57,046 nucleotides of DNA from Cyanobium sp. NIES-981 (lineage in GTDB: Bacteria; Cyanobacteriota; Cyanobacteriia; PCC-6307; Cyanobiaceae), in NCBI GenBank assembly GCA_945896675.1, contig CAMDEM010000014.1, forward strand, positions 1 to 57,046, written 5' to 3'. The position numbers and the translations under genes were made by a program. The notes under the pieces are model-generated. The model made no database searches. It was given only the letters and a program-made list of their open reading frames with translations, and had not been told where the DNA came from. Shown piece by piece: positions 43,497-51,750 of this stretch. Numbering within the stretch: the first letter of the stretch is position 1; every line of letters begins with the position of its first letter.

Positions 43497-43981
43497 CCTC
43501 CCGAAGCCCGGAACAGGTTGCGTCCTATCCCCGCCCCCCACGGCTGGAGCTGATCGCTGGTGAGGTCTCCGTGGACCTGGGCGGAGCGTGCATTGCCAAA
43601 GCCGATCACTACCACCGGGTGTTGGAAACCTTCCACCCGCCCACGGTCTACCTGCCCCCCGAGGCCTTTTTGCCGGGCACGCTCCACGAAGCAACCGGAC
43701 GGCCCAGTTTCTGCGAATGGAAAGGGATTGCCAGCTACTGGGATCTGAGCAGCCCAGACGGCACGAATCGCCCCCAGCGCGTGGCCTGGAGCTACCAGGC
43801 CCCCACCGAGCCATTCGCAGCGATCGCCGGCTGGATCTCCCTCTACCCCGCCGCCGTGGATCGCTGTTGGCTCGAGGGCGAGTCGGTGATCCCCCAGCCG
43901 GGGAGCTTCTACGGCGGCTGGATCACCAGCTGGATTGAAGGGCCCTTCAAGGGCGATCCCCTGCACCCTGAGTTGATCTAG
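43493..43981 (+). CDS. DUF427 family protein
   Basis: A 162-residue protein whose central part 'CIAKADHYHRVLETFHPPTV', 'HEATGRPSFCEWKGIASYWD' and 'AWSYQAPTEPFAAIAGWISL' matches the DUF427 beta-roll family (about 90-120 residues), present in cyanobacteria and other bacteria and of unknown function. GTG 43493 fits the overlap with the preceding small gene. No signal peptide or membrane segment is seen. Confidence 0.87.
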   Translation: MTSRSPEQVASYPRPPRLELIAGEVSVDLGGACIAKADHYHRVLETFHPPTVYLPPEAFLPGTLHEATGRPSFCEWKGIASYWDLSSPDGTNRPQRVAWSYQAPTEPFAAIAGWISLYPAAVDRCWLEGESVIPQPGSFYGGWITSWIEGPFKGDPLHPELI

Positions 43982-44005
43982 GCCCCGCAGGGAGCCTCCC
44001 GGCTT

Positions 44006-44251
44006 TTAGGCGTTGATGAAGTTGCGCAGCTTGCGCGCTTCCACGCCGGCCCGCTCCTGCAGCTCCGTATCGCTGAGGGTGGATTCCTGGCGCACCTGCG
44101 CGGCGATCACATCGTCTTCGGTGAGGGCATACCCCGCGCCGCGGGCCAACTCCAAAAACGCCTCCAAATCCAAGGGCTCCTGGAGGCGCACCTGCAGGTC
44201 GCTGGAGGTGCGGGCAAAAGCCAAAAAGGCATCCAGCTGCTCAAGGCTCAT
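44006..44251 (-). CDS. Nif11-like leader-peptide family protein without an evident core
   Basis: An 81-residue protein. The first ~50 residues ('MSLEQLDAFLAFARTSSDLQ', 'ARGAGYALTEDDVIAAQ') match the Nif11/N11P leader domain that directs post-translational modification in prochlorosin-type lanthipeptides and nitrile-hydratase-like RiPPs. The remaining ~30 residues ('ELQERAGVEARKLRNFINA') are charged and contain no Cys, and there is no Gly-Gly cleavage site, so no modifiable core is visible. No LanM or transporter lies nearby. It may be a stand-alone Nif11 protein with another role. It is 21 bp downstream of the SRAP gene. Confidence 0.85.
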   Translation of the reverse strand: MSLEQLDAFLAFARTSSDLQVRLQEPLDLEAFLELARGAGYALTEDDVIAAQVRQESTLSDTELQERAGVEARKLRNFINA

Positions 44252-44272
44252 GGCAGGGGCGGCGCGCCGCGC

Positions 44273-44914
44273 TTAGGTGCCCCTGTCTAGCTGGGTGACC
44301 TGCCAATCGGCCGGATCCCAGGGGGCCATCAACGGCTCAAGGGCCCGCAGGCCTGGTCCATCCGCCATGGCCAGCCAGGGTTCCTCCAGGCCCATGGGGA
44401 TCACCACCGGCATGCGGCCATGGATGGGCCGCACCAGGCCATTGGGTTCGGTGGTGAGGATGCAGCAGGTGTCGAGTTCGCTGCCATCGGGGCCAATCCA
44501 GCGCTCCCAAATCCCCCCGATCCAAAACGGGGCCCCGTCCCGGCGGGCGAAGCGGTGGGGGCGCTTGGGGGACCCACCCCATTCAAAAAAGGCATCCGCA
44601 GGCAGCAGGCAGCGGCGATGGCGCCAGGCCCCGCGGAAGCTCACCTTCTCATTCACCGTTTCCGAGCGGGCACTCACCGGACGGCGGGCCTCAGCCGGGT
44701 CCTTGGCCCATTCGGGCAGCAGGCCCCACAGGGCCAGGCCCACCTGCAATCGGCCATGTTCCTGGCGCTGCAGCAGCACGGGCTCCCCGGGGCACACCTC
44801 CTGACGCGGGGCGTAATAGGCCTGCAAGCCGGGGGGCCAGGGGCCCTGGAGATGGGGCAACAACTCCCCAAGGCTGGTGGCGAGGGAATACCGGTCGCCC
44901 ATGGGGTTGCACAC
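44273..44914 (-). CDS. SRAP-domain (HMCES/YedK-like) protein, probable abasic-site DNA crosslinker
   Basis: About 213 residues. SRAP proteins form a thiazolidine crosslink to abasic sites through Cys2. GTG 44914 gives the start 'MCNPMGDRYSL', which keeps a Cys at position 2, although the family normally reads 'MCGRF/Y'; starting at the next ATG would lose it. 'LLPADAFFEWGG' supplies the catalytic Glu and 'PIHGRMPVV' the His. The usual Asn of 'NARSET' is Ser here ('SARSETVNEK'). So either a divergent active enzyme or a reduced one. It diverges from ftsH. Confidence 0.85.
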   Translation of the reverse strand: MCNPMGDRYSLATSLGELLPHLQGPWPPGLQAYYAPRQEVCPGEPVLLQRQEHGRLQVGLALWGLLPEWAKDPAEARRPVSARSETVNEKVSFRGAWRHRRCLLPADAFFEWGGSPKRPHRFARRDGAPFWIGGIWERWIGPDGSELDTCCILTTEPNGLVRPIHGRMPVVIPMGLEEPWLAMADGPGLRALEPLMAPWDPADWQVTQLDRGT

Positions 44915-45022
44915 CGAATGACGTTGGGGCTGGCACGGCAGCCGTTCGGTTCTCCCAACCCTGGAGCGATCCGGGATCGGGAAGAGCGGCCTTAGCTTGG
45001 TCGCACCTAGAGCAGCCGCACC

Positions 45023-46894
45023 ATGGCGATCCGCCAGGACGACAACCGCCCCTCGAGGCGGTTTGGCCTGATCAACTTGCTGCTGATCGGCTTCGGCGTG
45101 CTGCTGCTCGTCAGCAACTTCCTGCCCAATCCCGCCACCCAGGTGCCCCGGGTCCCCTACTCGCTCTTCATCGACCAGGTGAACAGCGACAACGTCAAAC
45201 GGGCCTACATCACCCAAGACCAGATCCGCTACGAGCTCAGCACGGTTGAAGAGGGTGCTCCCTCAGTGCTGGCCACCACGCCGATCTTCGACATGGACCT
45301 CCCCCAAAGGCTGGAGCAGCACGGGGTTGAATTTGCCGCGGCCCCGCCGAAACGGCCCAGCTTCATCACCACGGCCCTGAGCTGGGTGGTGCCGCCGTTG
45401 ATCTTCATCGTGGTGCTGCAGTTCTTTGCCCGCCGCAGCGGCATGGGCGGAGCCCAGGGTGCCTTGAGCTTCACCAAGAGCAAGGCCAAGGTGTACGTGC
45501 CCGATGAGGAATCCCGGGTCACCTTTGCCGACGTGGCTGGGGTGGATGAGGCCAAAACCGAGCTGGCCGAGATCGTCGATTTCCTCAAAACGCCTGAGCG
45601 CTATGCCGCCATCGGCGCCCGGATTCCCAAGGGCGTGCTGCTCGTGGGCCCCCCAGGCACCGGTAAAACCCTGCTCTCCAAGGCCGTCGCCGGGGAAGCA
45701 GGGGTGCCCTTCTTCATCATTTCCGGCTCCGAATTTGTGGAGCTGTTTGTGGGCGCCGGTGCGGCCCGGGTGCGGGATCTGTTTGAGGAGGCCAAGAAAA
45801 AGGCTCCTTGCATCATTTTTATCGACGAACTCGATGCCATCGGCAAGAGCCGCGCAGGCTCCATGGGCGTTGTCGGTGGCAACGACGAACGGGAACAAAC
45901 CCTCAACCAGCTGCTCACCGAAATGGATGGCTTTGCCTCCAAGGACAAACCGGTGATCGTGCTGGCGGCCACCAACCAGCCCGAAACCCTCGATGCCGCC
46001 CTGCTGCGCCCAGGCCGCTTCGATCGCCAGGTGCTGGTGGATCGCCCCGACCTCTCCGGTCGCAAGATGATCCTCGACATCTACGCCAAGAAGGTGAAGC
46101 TGGAGCAGGCGGTCGACCTCGACAAGATCGCCCAGGCCACCAGTGGGTTTGCCGGTGCCGATCTGGCCAACCTGGTGAATGAGGCGGCCCTCCTAGCGGC
46201 CCGGGCCTACCGCACCCAGGTGGCCCAGGGCGATCTCAACGAAGCGATTGAACGGGTGGTAGCTGGCCTCGAGAAGAAGAGCCGCGTGCTCCAGGACGAT
46301 GAGAAAAAAGTGGTGGCCTTCCACGAAGTGGGCCACGCGATCGTGGGTCACCTGATGCCTGGCGGCAGCAAGGTGGCCAAGATTTCGATCGTGCCCCGGG
46401 GCATGAGCGCCCTCGGCTACACCCTGCAGCTACCCACCGAAGAGCGCTTCCTCAATTCGAAGGAAGACCTCGAGGGTCAGATCGCCACCCTGCTGGGCGG
46501 CCGCAGCGCTGAGGAAATCGTGTTTGGTGAAGTCACCACCGGAGCCGCCAACGATCTACAGCGGGCCACCGACATCGCCGAGCAGATGGTGGGCACCTAC
46601 GGCATGAGCGAAACCCTCGGCCCCCTCGCCTATGACAAACAGGGCGGCAGCCGCTTCCTGGGGGGCGGCAACAACCCCCGCCGGGTCGTGAGCGATGCCA
46701 CAGCCCAGGCGATCGACAAAGAGGTGCGCGGCCTGGTGGATCAGGCCCACAACAAGGCCCTGACCATCCTTCGCCACAACCGCGAGCTGCTCGAATCGAT
46801 CTCCCAAAAGATCCTCGAAAAAGAGGTGATTGAGGGCGACGATCTCAAGGACTTGCTGGCCTCCTCCACCCTGCCCGAAGGGGTTGCGGCCTAG
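45023..46894 (+). CDS. ftsH: ATP-dependent zinc metalloprotease FtsH
   Basis: A membrane AAA+ protease of 623 residues. Two transmembrane helices (about residues 16-33 '[16 protein letters not shown]' and 120-137 '[17 protein letters not shown]') flank an extracytoplasmic domain. The AAA domain has Walker A '[16 protein letters not shown]', Walker B '[12 protein letters not shown]' and the second region of homology '[20 protein letters not shown]'. The zinc site is 'HEVGH' (about residue 434). Cyanobacteria have four FtsH paralogues, including those that degrade damaged D1 in photosystem II repair; which one this is cannot be fixed from sequence alone. Confidence 0.96.
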   Translation: MAIRQDDNRPSRRFGLINLLLIGFGVLLLVSNFLPNPATQVPRVPYSLFIDQVNSDNVKRAYITQDQIRYELSTVEEGAPSVLATTPIFDMDLPQRLEQHGVEFAAAPPKRPSFITTALSWVVPPLIFIVVLQFFARRSGMGGAQGALSFTKSKAKVYVPDEESRVTFADVAGVDEAKTELAEIVDFLKTPERYAAIGARIPKGVLLVGPPGTGKTLLSKAVAGEAGVPFFIISGSEFVELFVGAGAARVRDLFEEAKKKAPCIIFIDELDAIGKSRAGSMGVVGGNDEREQTLNQLLTEMDGFASKDKPVIVLAATNQPETLDAALLRPGRFDRQVLVDRPDLSGRKMILDIYAKKVKLEQAVDLDKIAQATSGFAGADLANLVNEAALLAARAYRTQVAQGDLNEAIERVVAGLEKKSRVLQDDEKKVVAFHEVGHAIVGHLMPGGSKVAKISIVPRGMSALGYTLQLPTEERFLNSKEDLEGQIATLLGGRSAEEIVFGEVTTGAANDLQRATDIAEQMVGTYGMSETLGPLAYDKQGGSRFLGGGNNPRRVVSDATAQAIDKEVRGLVDQAHNKALTILRHNRELLESISQKILEKEVIEGDDLKDLLASSTLPEGVAA

Positions 46895-46927
46895 GCCAGG
46901 CCCCAGCCCCAAAAGGCCGCTACATCC

Positions 46928-47359
46928 TTGGAAACCCCTGCCCCTGACTGGATCCCCGACACAGCCAAGCTCACCTATCCGGGCTGGGTGCAGCGCAAGG
47001 CCGTCTCCCTGTGCAAGCGGGATCAAAAACGCCATGGCCATGGCGACGTGCAGCAGTACCGGCTGGCCATCCATGGGGCCGTGGTGGCATCCAAGGGCCA
47101 TGACCACTGGACCGGTGAGTGGCTCGCCTGGGAGCTGATCGGCACCTATGACACCCGGGAAGTCCCCTCGGGCGGCGGGGAGCACAAGCGCAAGTACGCC
47201 CTGCTGCCGAGCGTGGATCAGCGCTCCACAACCTCAGAGCCTGATGTGGTGATCTGCGCCTGGCGCACCCACGACGCCATGGCCGACATGACCCCCGCCG
47301 AGCTGCTGCACTTTTGCCAGCTGGTGGTGAACCACAGCCAGCTAGGGCACGGCCTGTAG
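46928..47359 (+). CDS. Hypothetical protein, 143 residues
   Basis: Not recognised. It starts at TTG 46928 (no ATG is available before 'WIPDTAKLTYPGWVQRKAVS'). Visible features: a basic, His-rich stretch 'KRDQKRHGHGDVQQYRL', then 'HDHWTGEWLAWELIGTYDTR' and a C-terminal 'MTPAELLHFCQLVVNH' helix. It is soluble-looking, with normal codon use. It follows ftsH by 33 bp and its 3' end overlaps the convergent ArsR gene by 18 bp. Probably a picocyanobacterial conserved protein; no function is inferred. Confidence 0.72.
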   Translation: METPAPDWIPDTAKLTYPGWVQRKAVSLCKRDQKRHGHGDVQQYRLAIHGAVVASKGHDHWTGEWLAWELIGTYDTREVPSGGGEHKRKYALLPSVDQRSTTSEPDVVICAWRTHDAMADMTPAELLHFCQLVVNHSQLGHGL

Positions 47360-47683
47360 CTGCTTGAGCTGCTGCTCCAACCGCTGCATGAAGTGGTTTT
47401 GCACCAGGTTGCAGAGGTCCTCGACCACGTCGTCGTCAGTACGCCAAATCGCGCGCACCCCGTCCCGCTCACAGCACACCAGCCCAGCCCGCTGGAGCTG
47501 GCTGAGCTGGCGGCTGATGTGGGACTGGCTGAAGCCCGTGGCCCCGATCAGGGCCGCCACATCCTGGGGCCCTTGCTTGAGCTCACACAACAGCTGCAGC
47601 CGCGCCGGTTCACTCAGCAAGCGGAAAAACTGACTGAACTCCTCCAGCAACTCGGGGCTCGGTTTGGACCCATCAGAGGCCAT
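47342..47683 (-). CDS. ArsR-family repressor, probable sulfide/persulfide sensor
   Basis: About 113 residues with the ArsR winged-helix pattern 'LLSEPARLQLLCELKQGPQD', 'IGATGFSQSHISRQLSQLQR' and 'GLVCCERDGVRAIWR'. Cys33 in the second helix and Cys91 in the last helix sit where BigR/SqrR-type sulfide sensors carry their dithiol pair; Cys70-Cys71 are extra. ATG 47683 is preferred over an upstream start at 47752. It diverges from a persulfide dioxygenase gene across a 20-bp palindrome (47766-47785), a likely operator. Sensing of persulfide by disulfide or polysulfide bond formation is inferred from family and context. Confidence 0.85.
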   Translation of the reverse strand: MASDGSKPSPELLEEFSQFFRLLSEPARLQLLCELKQGPQDVAALIGATGFSQSHISRQLSQLQRAGLVCCERDGVRAIWRTDDDVVEDLCNLVQNHFMQRLEQQLKQLQAVP

Positions 47684-47765
47684 GCCATTGGGTTCCGCAA
47701 TGGGCGCATTATGCAGCCATTGCCGAGCGGAAGCCCCCGCAAACAGACGCACCAGCCTTAGTCGT

Positions 47766-47785
47766 TTATGCGCTTACAGTCATAA
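47766..47785. promoter_or_regulatory. Candidate operator TTATG-N10-CATAA
   Basis: The 20-bp sequence ttatgcgcttacagtcataa has perfect 5-bp inverted ends and lies between the ArsR-type gene and the persulfide dioxygenase gene. Its size and AT-rich arms fit ArsR-family operators. It ends 2 bp before the GTG at 47788, which makes a downstream translation start (see next entry) more plausible. Confidence 0.6.
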
Positions 47786-47787
47786 GG

Positions 47788-48939
47788 GTGCTGGATGGAT
47801 TGCCCGTGGCTTTTGCTCGTTCCCCTGATCTATCCCTGGCCTCCGCCGCCGGCGGAGGACGGCTGTTGTTTCGCCAACTCTTTGATGCGGGCACCGGCAC
47901 CTTCACCTATCTGCTGGTGGACGTGCCGACCCGCCAGGGGGTGCTGATCGATTCGGTGTTTGAGCAGCACGATCGCGATCTCTCCCTGATCCGAGAGCTG
48001 GGCGTTGAACTGGTGGCCTCGATCGACACCCACGCCCATGCCGACCATGTGACAGGCAGCTGGCTGATGCATCAGGCCACCGGCAGTGCCATTGGCCTGG
48101 CCGCCGCGGCCCGCGCCGAGAACGTCACCAAACCCTTGACCCATGGTGACCACATCGGCTTTGGGGGCCGCCAGTTGGCCGTGCGCAGCACCCCCGGCCA
48201 CACCGATGGCTGCATCAGCTTCGTGCTCGACGACCAGTCGATGGCCTTCACCGGCGATGCCCTCCTGGTGCGCGGTTGCGGGCGCTGTGATTTCCAGCAA
48301 GGCAATGCCCACACCCTGTGGCGCTCGATCACCGAACAGATTTTTTCCTTGCCTGAATCGTGCCTGCTCTACCCAGGCCATGACTACACCGGCCGCAGCG
48401 TCACCTCGGTGGCAGAAGAAAAAGCTTTCAACGCGCGCCTGGGTGGTGACGCCGCCGAGCGCGACTTCGTGGGGCACATGGAGAACATGAAACTGCCCCA
48501 TCCCCACAAGATCGCCGAAGCCTTGCCTGGCAACCTGCGCTCGGGCAAACCGCGGCAGGTTGGGGCAACTGCCAGCTGGGCGCCCCTCTCCCGCAGCTAT
48601 GCGGGGTTACCCGAGCTCGATCCGGCCTGGGTCGCCGAGCATCAAGGCGAGCTCACCCTGGTGGACGTGCGCTCGGCCGATGAATTCAACGGCCCCGATG
48701 GCCGGGTGGCCGGCAGCCTGCTGATCCCCCTACCGGAGATTGAATCCCGGGCTGGGGAGATTCCGGCCGATCGTCCGGTGGTACTGCTCTGCCATTCGGG
48801 CAGCCGCTCGGCCCTGGCCACCCAGCAGCTGCTCAAGGCGGGGCGCCCCCAGGTAGCCAACCTCCAAGGCGGCCTGAGCCGCTGGGGGGCGGCGGGCTAT
48901 CCGCTGGAGGGCATCCCCTCACTGGAGGGCGCCCCCTAG
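47788..48939 (+). CDS. Persulfide dioxygenase-rhodanese fusion protein
   Basis: The metallo-beta-lactamase domain has 'FRQLFDAGTGTFTYLLVD', the iron-site motif 'THAHADH', 'STPGHTDGC', 'FTGDALL' and 'YPGHDY', as in ETHE1/PDO enzymes that oxidise glutathione persulfide to sulfite. The C-terminal rhodanese domain has 'LVDVRSADEFNG' and the catalytic Cys in 'VLLCHSGSRSA', giving sulfur transfer in the same protein. GTG 47788 gives 383 residues. However, GGAGG at 47854-47858 is 7 bp from TTG 47866 and family homology begins at that point, so 47866 may be the true start. Confidence 0.92.
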   Translation: MLDGLPVAFARSPDLSLASAAGGGRLLFRQLFDAGTGTFTYLLVDVPTRQGVLIDSVFEQHDRDLSLIRELGVELVASIDTHAHADHVTGSWLMHQATGSAIGLAAAARAENVTKPLTHGDHIGFGGRQLAVRSTPGHTDGCISFVLDDQSMAFTGDALLVRGCGRCDFQQGNAHTLWRSITEQIFSLPESCLLYPGHDYTGRSVTSVAEEKAFNARLGGDAAERDFVGHMENMKLPHPHKIAEALPGNLRSGKPRQVGATASWAPLSRSYAGLPELDPAWVAEHQGELTLVDVRSADEFNGPDGRVAGSLLIPLPEIESRAGEIPADRPVVLLCHSGSRSALATQQLLKAGRPQVANLQGGLSRWGAAGYPLEGIPSLEGAP

Positions 48940-48987
48940 GCCCGGCACCACCGTTTCAAACCCAGCCCAACCCTGCCGAGAAAAACC

Positions 48988-49542
48988 ATGGGCAACAAAG
49001 TCCCCCCCAGCCCCTCTCACCACATTTCCGCCCACACCCTGGCCACCCAGCTCGGCGCCCGGGAGGTCCAGGTGATCGATGTGCGCGAACCGATGGAATA
49101 CGCCTCCGGCCATATCGCCGGCAGCCTCAACATCCCGCTGGCGCGCATCCGCAAAACCAACCTTCCCCAGGGGCCGCTCGTGCTGGTTTGCCAAAGCGGT
49201 CATCGCGCCACCAAGGCCTTGACGCTCCTCCTCGAGCAGGGGCACCCAGCTCCGCTGGCCAATCTCAAGGGGGGCCTGCCGACCTGGCAGCAGGCGGGCT
49301 TCCCGATCCGCAAGTTCAAGAACGCGCCGTTGCCCTTGATGCGCCAGGTGCAGATCGTGGCCGGCAGCCTGGTGCTGATCGGGGTGATCCTGAGCCAAGC
49401 GGTGGCTCCCGGCTGGATCTGGCTGAGCGGCTTTGTGGGCGCTGGCCTCACCTTTGCTGGGGTAACAGGCTTCTGCGGCATGGCCCGGCTCCTGGCCGCC
49501 ATGCCCTGGAACCAGGTGTCTGTAAAACCTGGGGAATCGTGA
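48988..49542 (+). CDS. Membrane-anchored rhodanese (YgaP-like)
   Basis: A 184-residue protein. The N-terminal rhodanese domain has 'VQVIDVREPMEYASGHIAGS' and the active-site loop 'LVCQSGHRA'. Two C-terminal hydrophobic helices ('IVAGSLVLIGVILSQAVAPG' and 'LSGFVGAGLTFAGVTGFCGM') form a DUF2892-like membrane part as in E. coli YgaP; the Cys in 'GFCGMARLL' is at the family's conserved place. It probably takes persulfide sulfur at the membrane. The stop overlaps the TauE/SafE start (GTGA), so it belongs to the same operon. Confidence 0.92.
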   Translation: MGNKVPPSPSHHISAHTLATQLGAREVQVIDVREPMEYASGHIAGSLNIPLARIRKTNLPQGPLVLVCQSGHRATKALTLLLEQGHPAPLANLKGGLPTWQQAGFPIRKFKNAPLPLMRQVQIVAGSLVLIGVILSQAVAPGWIWLSGFVGAGLTFAGVTGFCGMARLLAAMPWNQVSVKPGES

Positions 49543-50525
49543 TCCCCGCAACCCTGGTGTTGCTCTTTGGCGGTGGCGCCCTGATCGGCTTTCTGCTTGC
49601 CGTTCTCGGCGCCGGCGGATCGATTCTGCTGCTGCCCCTGCTGGTGAGCGGGGCTTCCCTACCAACCAAGGCGGCCGTTCCCCTCTCCCTACTGGTGGTC
49701 ACCGTGCTGGCCCTTGCCAACCTGGGGCCCTATCTCCACCGCCGCCAAATCGCCATCAAGCCAGCCCTGGTGCTGGGGGTACCCGCCCTCGGCGGCAGCT
49801 GGATCGGCGGATCACTGGTCAAGGCCGGGCTGATTCCCGAGGCCATGCAATTGGCCGTCTTCACGGTGGCCGCCCTGGTGGCGTCATGGTTGTTGACCCG
49901 CCACGGTGCCCTGCAAAACGCTTCCAGCCAGCCGCAAGACGCCCCCAGTCGCCCGCGTCCAGCACCCCCCGTGGCCCTTGCCCTCCAAGGGGTAGTCGTG
50001 GGCCTCCTTACGGGGATTGCTGGGGTGGGCGGCGGCTTCGCCATCGTGCCGGCCCTGGTGCTGCTGGCTGGTTTACCCATGGCCATAGCCAGTGGCACCA
50101 GCCTGCTGTTGATCGCCACCAACTCCATGGTGGCCTTGGCTGCCCTCGGCCAGTGGCCCGCTGCCCAACTGCCGTTGATGCTGCCCCTCTTAGCCGGCGG
50201 GGCCCTGGGGGCTATCGGCGGACAACGGCTCGCGCCCCACCTCCCCGAGCTGCGGTTACGCCAGGGGTTCTCCGCGCTCCTGATCGGCTCAGCACTGCTG
50301 ACCGGCATTGAAGCCTTCCTAAGGTGGCAACCCAATCAGCACCGGTTCGATCCTGACCGGTTCGATCACACCTCTGGCGCCCCACGATCAACGCTTGAAC
50401 TGGCATCCCCATCTCTGGCATCCCACCACCCAGGTGAGCAACAGCCCCCCACCGCTGCAGGTGAGCCGGGCCCGGGGCTGCGAGCTGGAACTCGCCGATG
50501 GGCGCTCCTTGATCGACGCCATTAG
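49539..50525 (+). CDS. TauE/SafE family sulfite/sulfur-compound exporter
   Basis: About 328 residues with roughly eight hydrophobic helices in two similar halves ('AVLGAGGSILLLPLLVSGAS' and 'GIAGVGGGFAIVPALVLLAG'), the TauE/SafE pattern. Exporting sulfite or related anions made by the upstream dioxygenase would complete a detoxification operon. GTG 49539 overlaps the rhodanese stop. After the last membrane helix the frame runs ~60 more polar, low-complexity residues and overlaps bioA by 131 bp; this tail looks like non-native read-through, perhaps after loss of the original stop. Confidence 0.88.
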   Translation: MIPATLVLLFGGGALIGFLLAVLGAGGSILLLPLLVSGASLPTKAAVPLSLLVVTVLALANLGPYLHRRQIAIKPALVLGVPALGGSWIGGSLVKAGLIPEAMQLAVFTVAALVASWLLTRHGALQNASSQPQDAPSRPRPAPPVALALQGVVVGLLTGIAGVGGGFAIVPALVLLAGLPMAIASGTSLLLIATNSMVALAALGQWPAAQLPLMLPLLAGGALGAIGGQRLAPHLPELRLRQGFSALLIGSALLTGIEAFLRWQPNQHRFDPDRFDHTSGAPRSTLELASPSLASHHPGEQQPPTAAGEPGPGLRAGTRRWALLDRRH

Positions 50526-51675
50526 TAGTTGGTGGGTCACCCTCCATGGCCACGGGGAACCGGCCATCGCCGCAGCCATCGCCCGCCAGGCCCAGGAGCT
50601 GGAGCAGGTGATTTTCGCCAATTTCAGCCACGCTCCGGCGGAGGAGCTGGCCACCCGCCTCAGCCAGCTCACGGGCCTGGAGCGGCTGTTCTTCTCCGAC
50701 AACGGCTCCACCGCTGTGGAAGTGGCCTTGAAAATGGCCTGGCAGTGGTGGCGCAACCAAGACGGGGGTACAGGCGATGAAAGGCGCCAGCTGATTGCCT
50801 TTGGCGGGGCTTACCACGGCGATACCTTCGGGGCGATGGCGGTCGGCGATCGCTCCCTGTTCACGGCCGCCTATGAACCGTTGCTGTTCAACGTCAGCCG
50901 CGTGGCCTGGCCCCACACCTGGTGGGGGGACGGGGAGGTCGAAGCCAAGGAGGAGCAGGCCCTGCGCGACTTGGAGCAGGCCCTGGCCACCCCCACGGCA
51001 GCAGTCATTCTCGAGCCCCTCATCCAAGGGGCTTCCGGCCTACGCATGGTCAGAGCCGCATTCCTCAGGGCCGTAGCAGCCAGGGTGAAAGCCGCCGGCG
51101 CCCTGCTGATCGCCGACGAAGTGATGACGGGCTTTGGCCGCACGGGAGCCCTGTTTGCCTGCCAAAAAGCCGGCATTCAGCCTGATCTAATGGCTCTCTC
51201 CAAGGGACTCACCGGGGGCTTCCTCCCCATGGGGGTCACCATGGCCAGCGAGCGGATCTACCAGGGGTTCATCAGTGATCGGCCTACGGACACCTTCTTC
51301 CACGGCCACAGCTTCACCGCCAATCCCCTGGGCTGCGCTGCGGCCCTAGCCAGCCTCGATCTTTTGCAACAACAGCCCGAACGCTTCGAGCAGTTCGAAG
51401 GGCGCCATCGGCCGCTGTTGGAGCACCTGAGCCAGCACCCACGCATCCACCATCCGCGCTGCATGGGCACCGTGGCCGCTTTCGAAGTGGATGCCGGCGA
51501 GGCCAGCTACCTCAATCCCATTGGCCTGCAGATCCAACGCCACTGCCTCGAGCAGGGGGTCTACCTCAGGCCCCTCGGCAACGTGGTTTACCTGCTGCCG
51601 CCTCTCAGCATCAGTGATCAGCAGCTCCAGCGCTGCTACGCGGCGATCTCATCGGCCATCACGGCCTTGCTATAA
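50395..51675 (+). CDS. bioA: Adenosylmethionine-8-amino-7-oxononanoate aminotransferase BioA
   Basis: PLP enzyme making 7,8-diaminopelargonate in biotin synthesis with SAM as amino donor. It has the N-terminal 'HLWHPTTQV', 'LIDAISSWWVTLHGHGEPAI', 'FFSDNGSTAVEVALKMAWQW', 'ADEVMTGFGRTGALFAC' and the PLP Lys in 'ALSKGLTGGFLPMGVT'. 426 residues. The only start that keeps 'WHPTTQ' is TTG 50395, which places the first 131 bp inside the tauE-like frame. bioD/bioF are not in the window. Confidence 0.95.
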   Translation: MNWHPHLWHPTTQVSNSPPPLQVSRARGCELELADGRSLIDAISSWWVTLHGHGEPAIAAAIARQAQELEQVIFANFSHAPAEELATRLSQLTGLERLFFSDNGSTAVEVALKMAWQWWRNQDGGTGDERRQLIAFGGAYHGDTFGAMAVGDRSLFTAAYEPLLFNVSRVAWPHTWWGDGEVEAKEEQALRDLEQALATPTAAVILEPLIQGASGLRMVRAAFLRAVAARVKAAGALLIADEVMTGFGRTGALFACQKAGIQPDLMALSKGLTGGFLPMGVTMASERIYQGFISDRPTDTFFHGHSFTANPLGCAAALASLDLLQQQPERFEQFEGRHRPLLEHLSQHPRIHHPRCMGTVAAFEVDAGEASYLNPIGLQIQRHCLEQGVYLRPLGNVVYLLPPLSISDQQLQRCYAAISSAITALL

Positions 51676-51750
51676 CCGCGGCCCGTCTTTCCTTGAGCCA
51701 GTAGACAGCCCTGAGGGTCTTGACCTACAAGGGTTCTTTGAGACGCCCCG

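Noticed and set aside
44915-45217. Longer N-terminus for the SRAP protein, up to 45217
   Set aside because: The extra ~100 residues overlap the ftsH start on the other strand, have low-complexity composition, and would bury Cys2 inside the chain.
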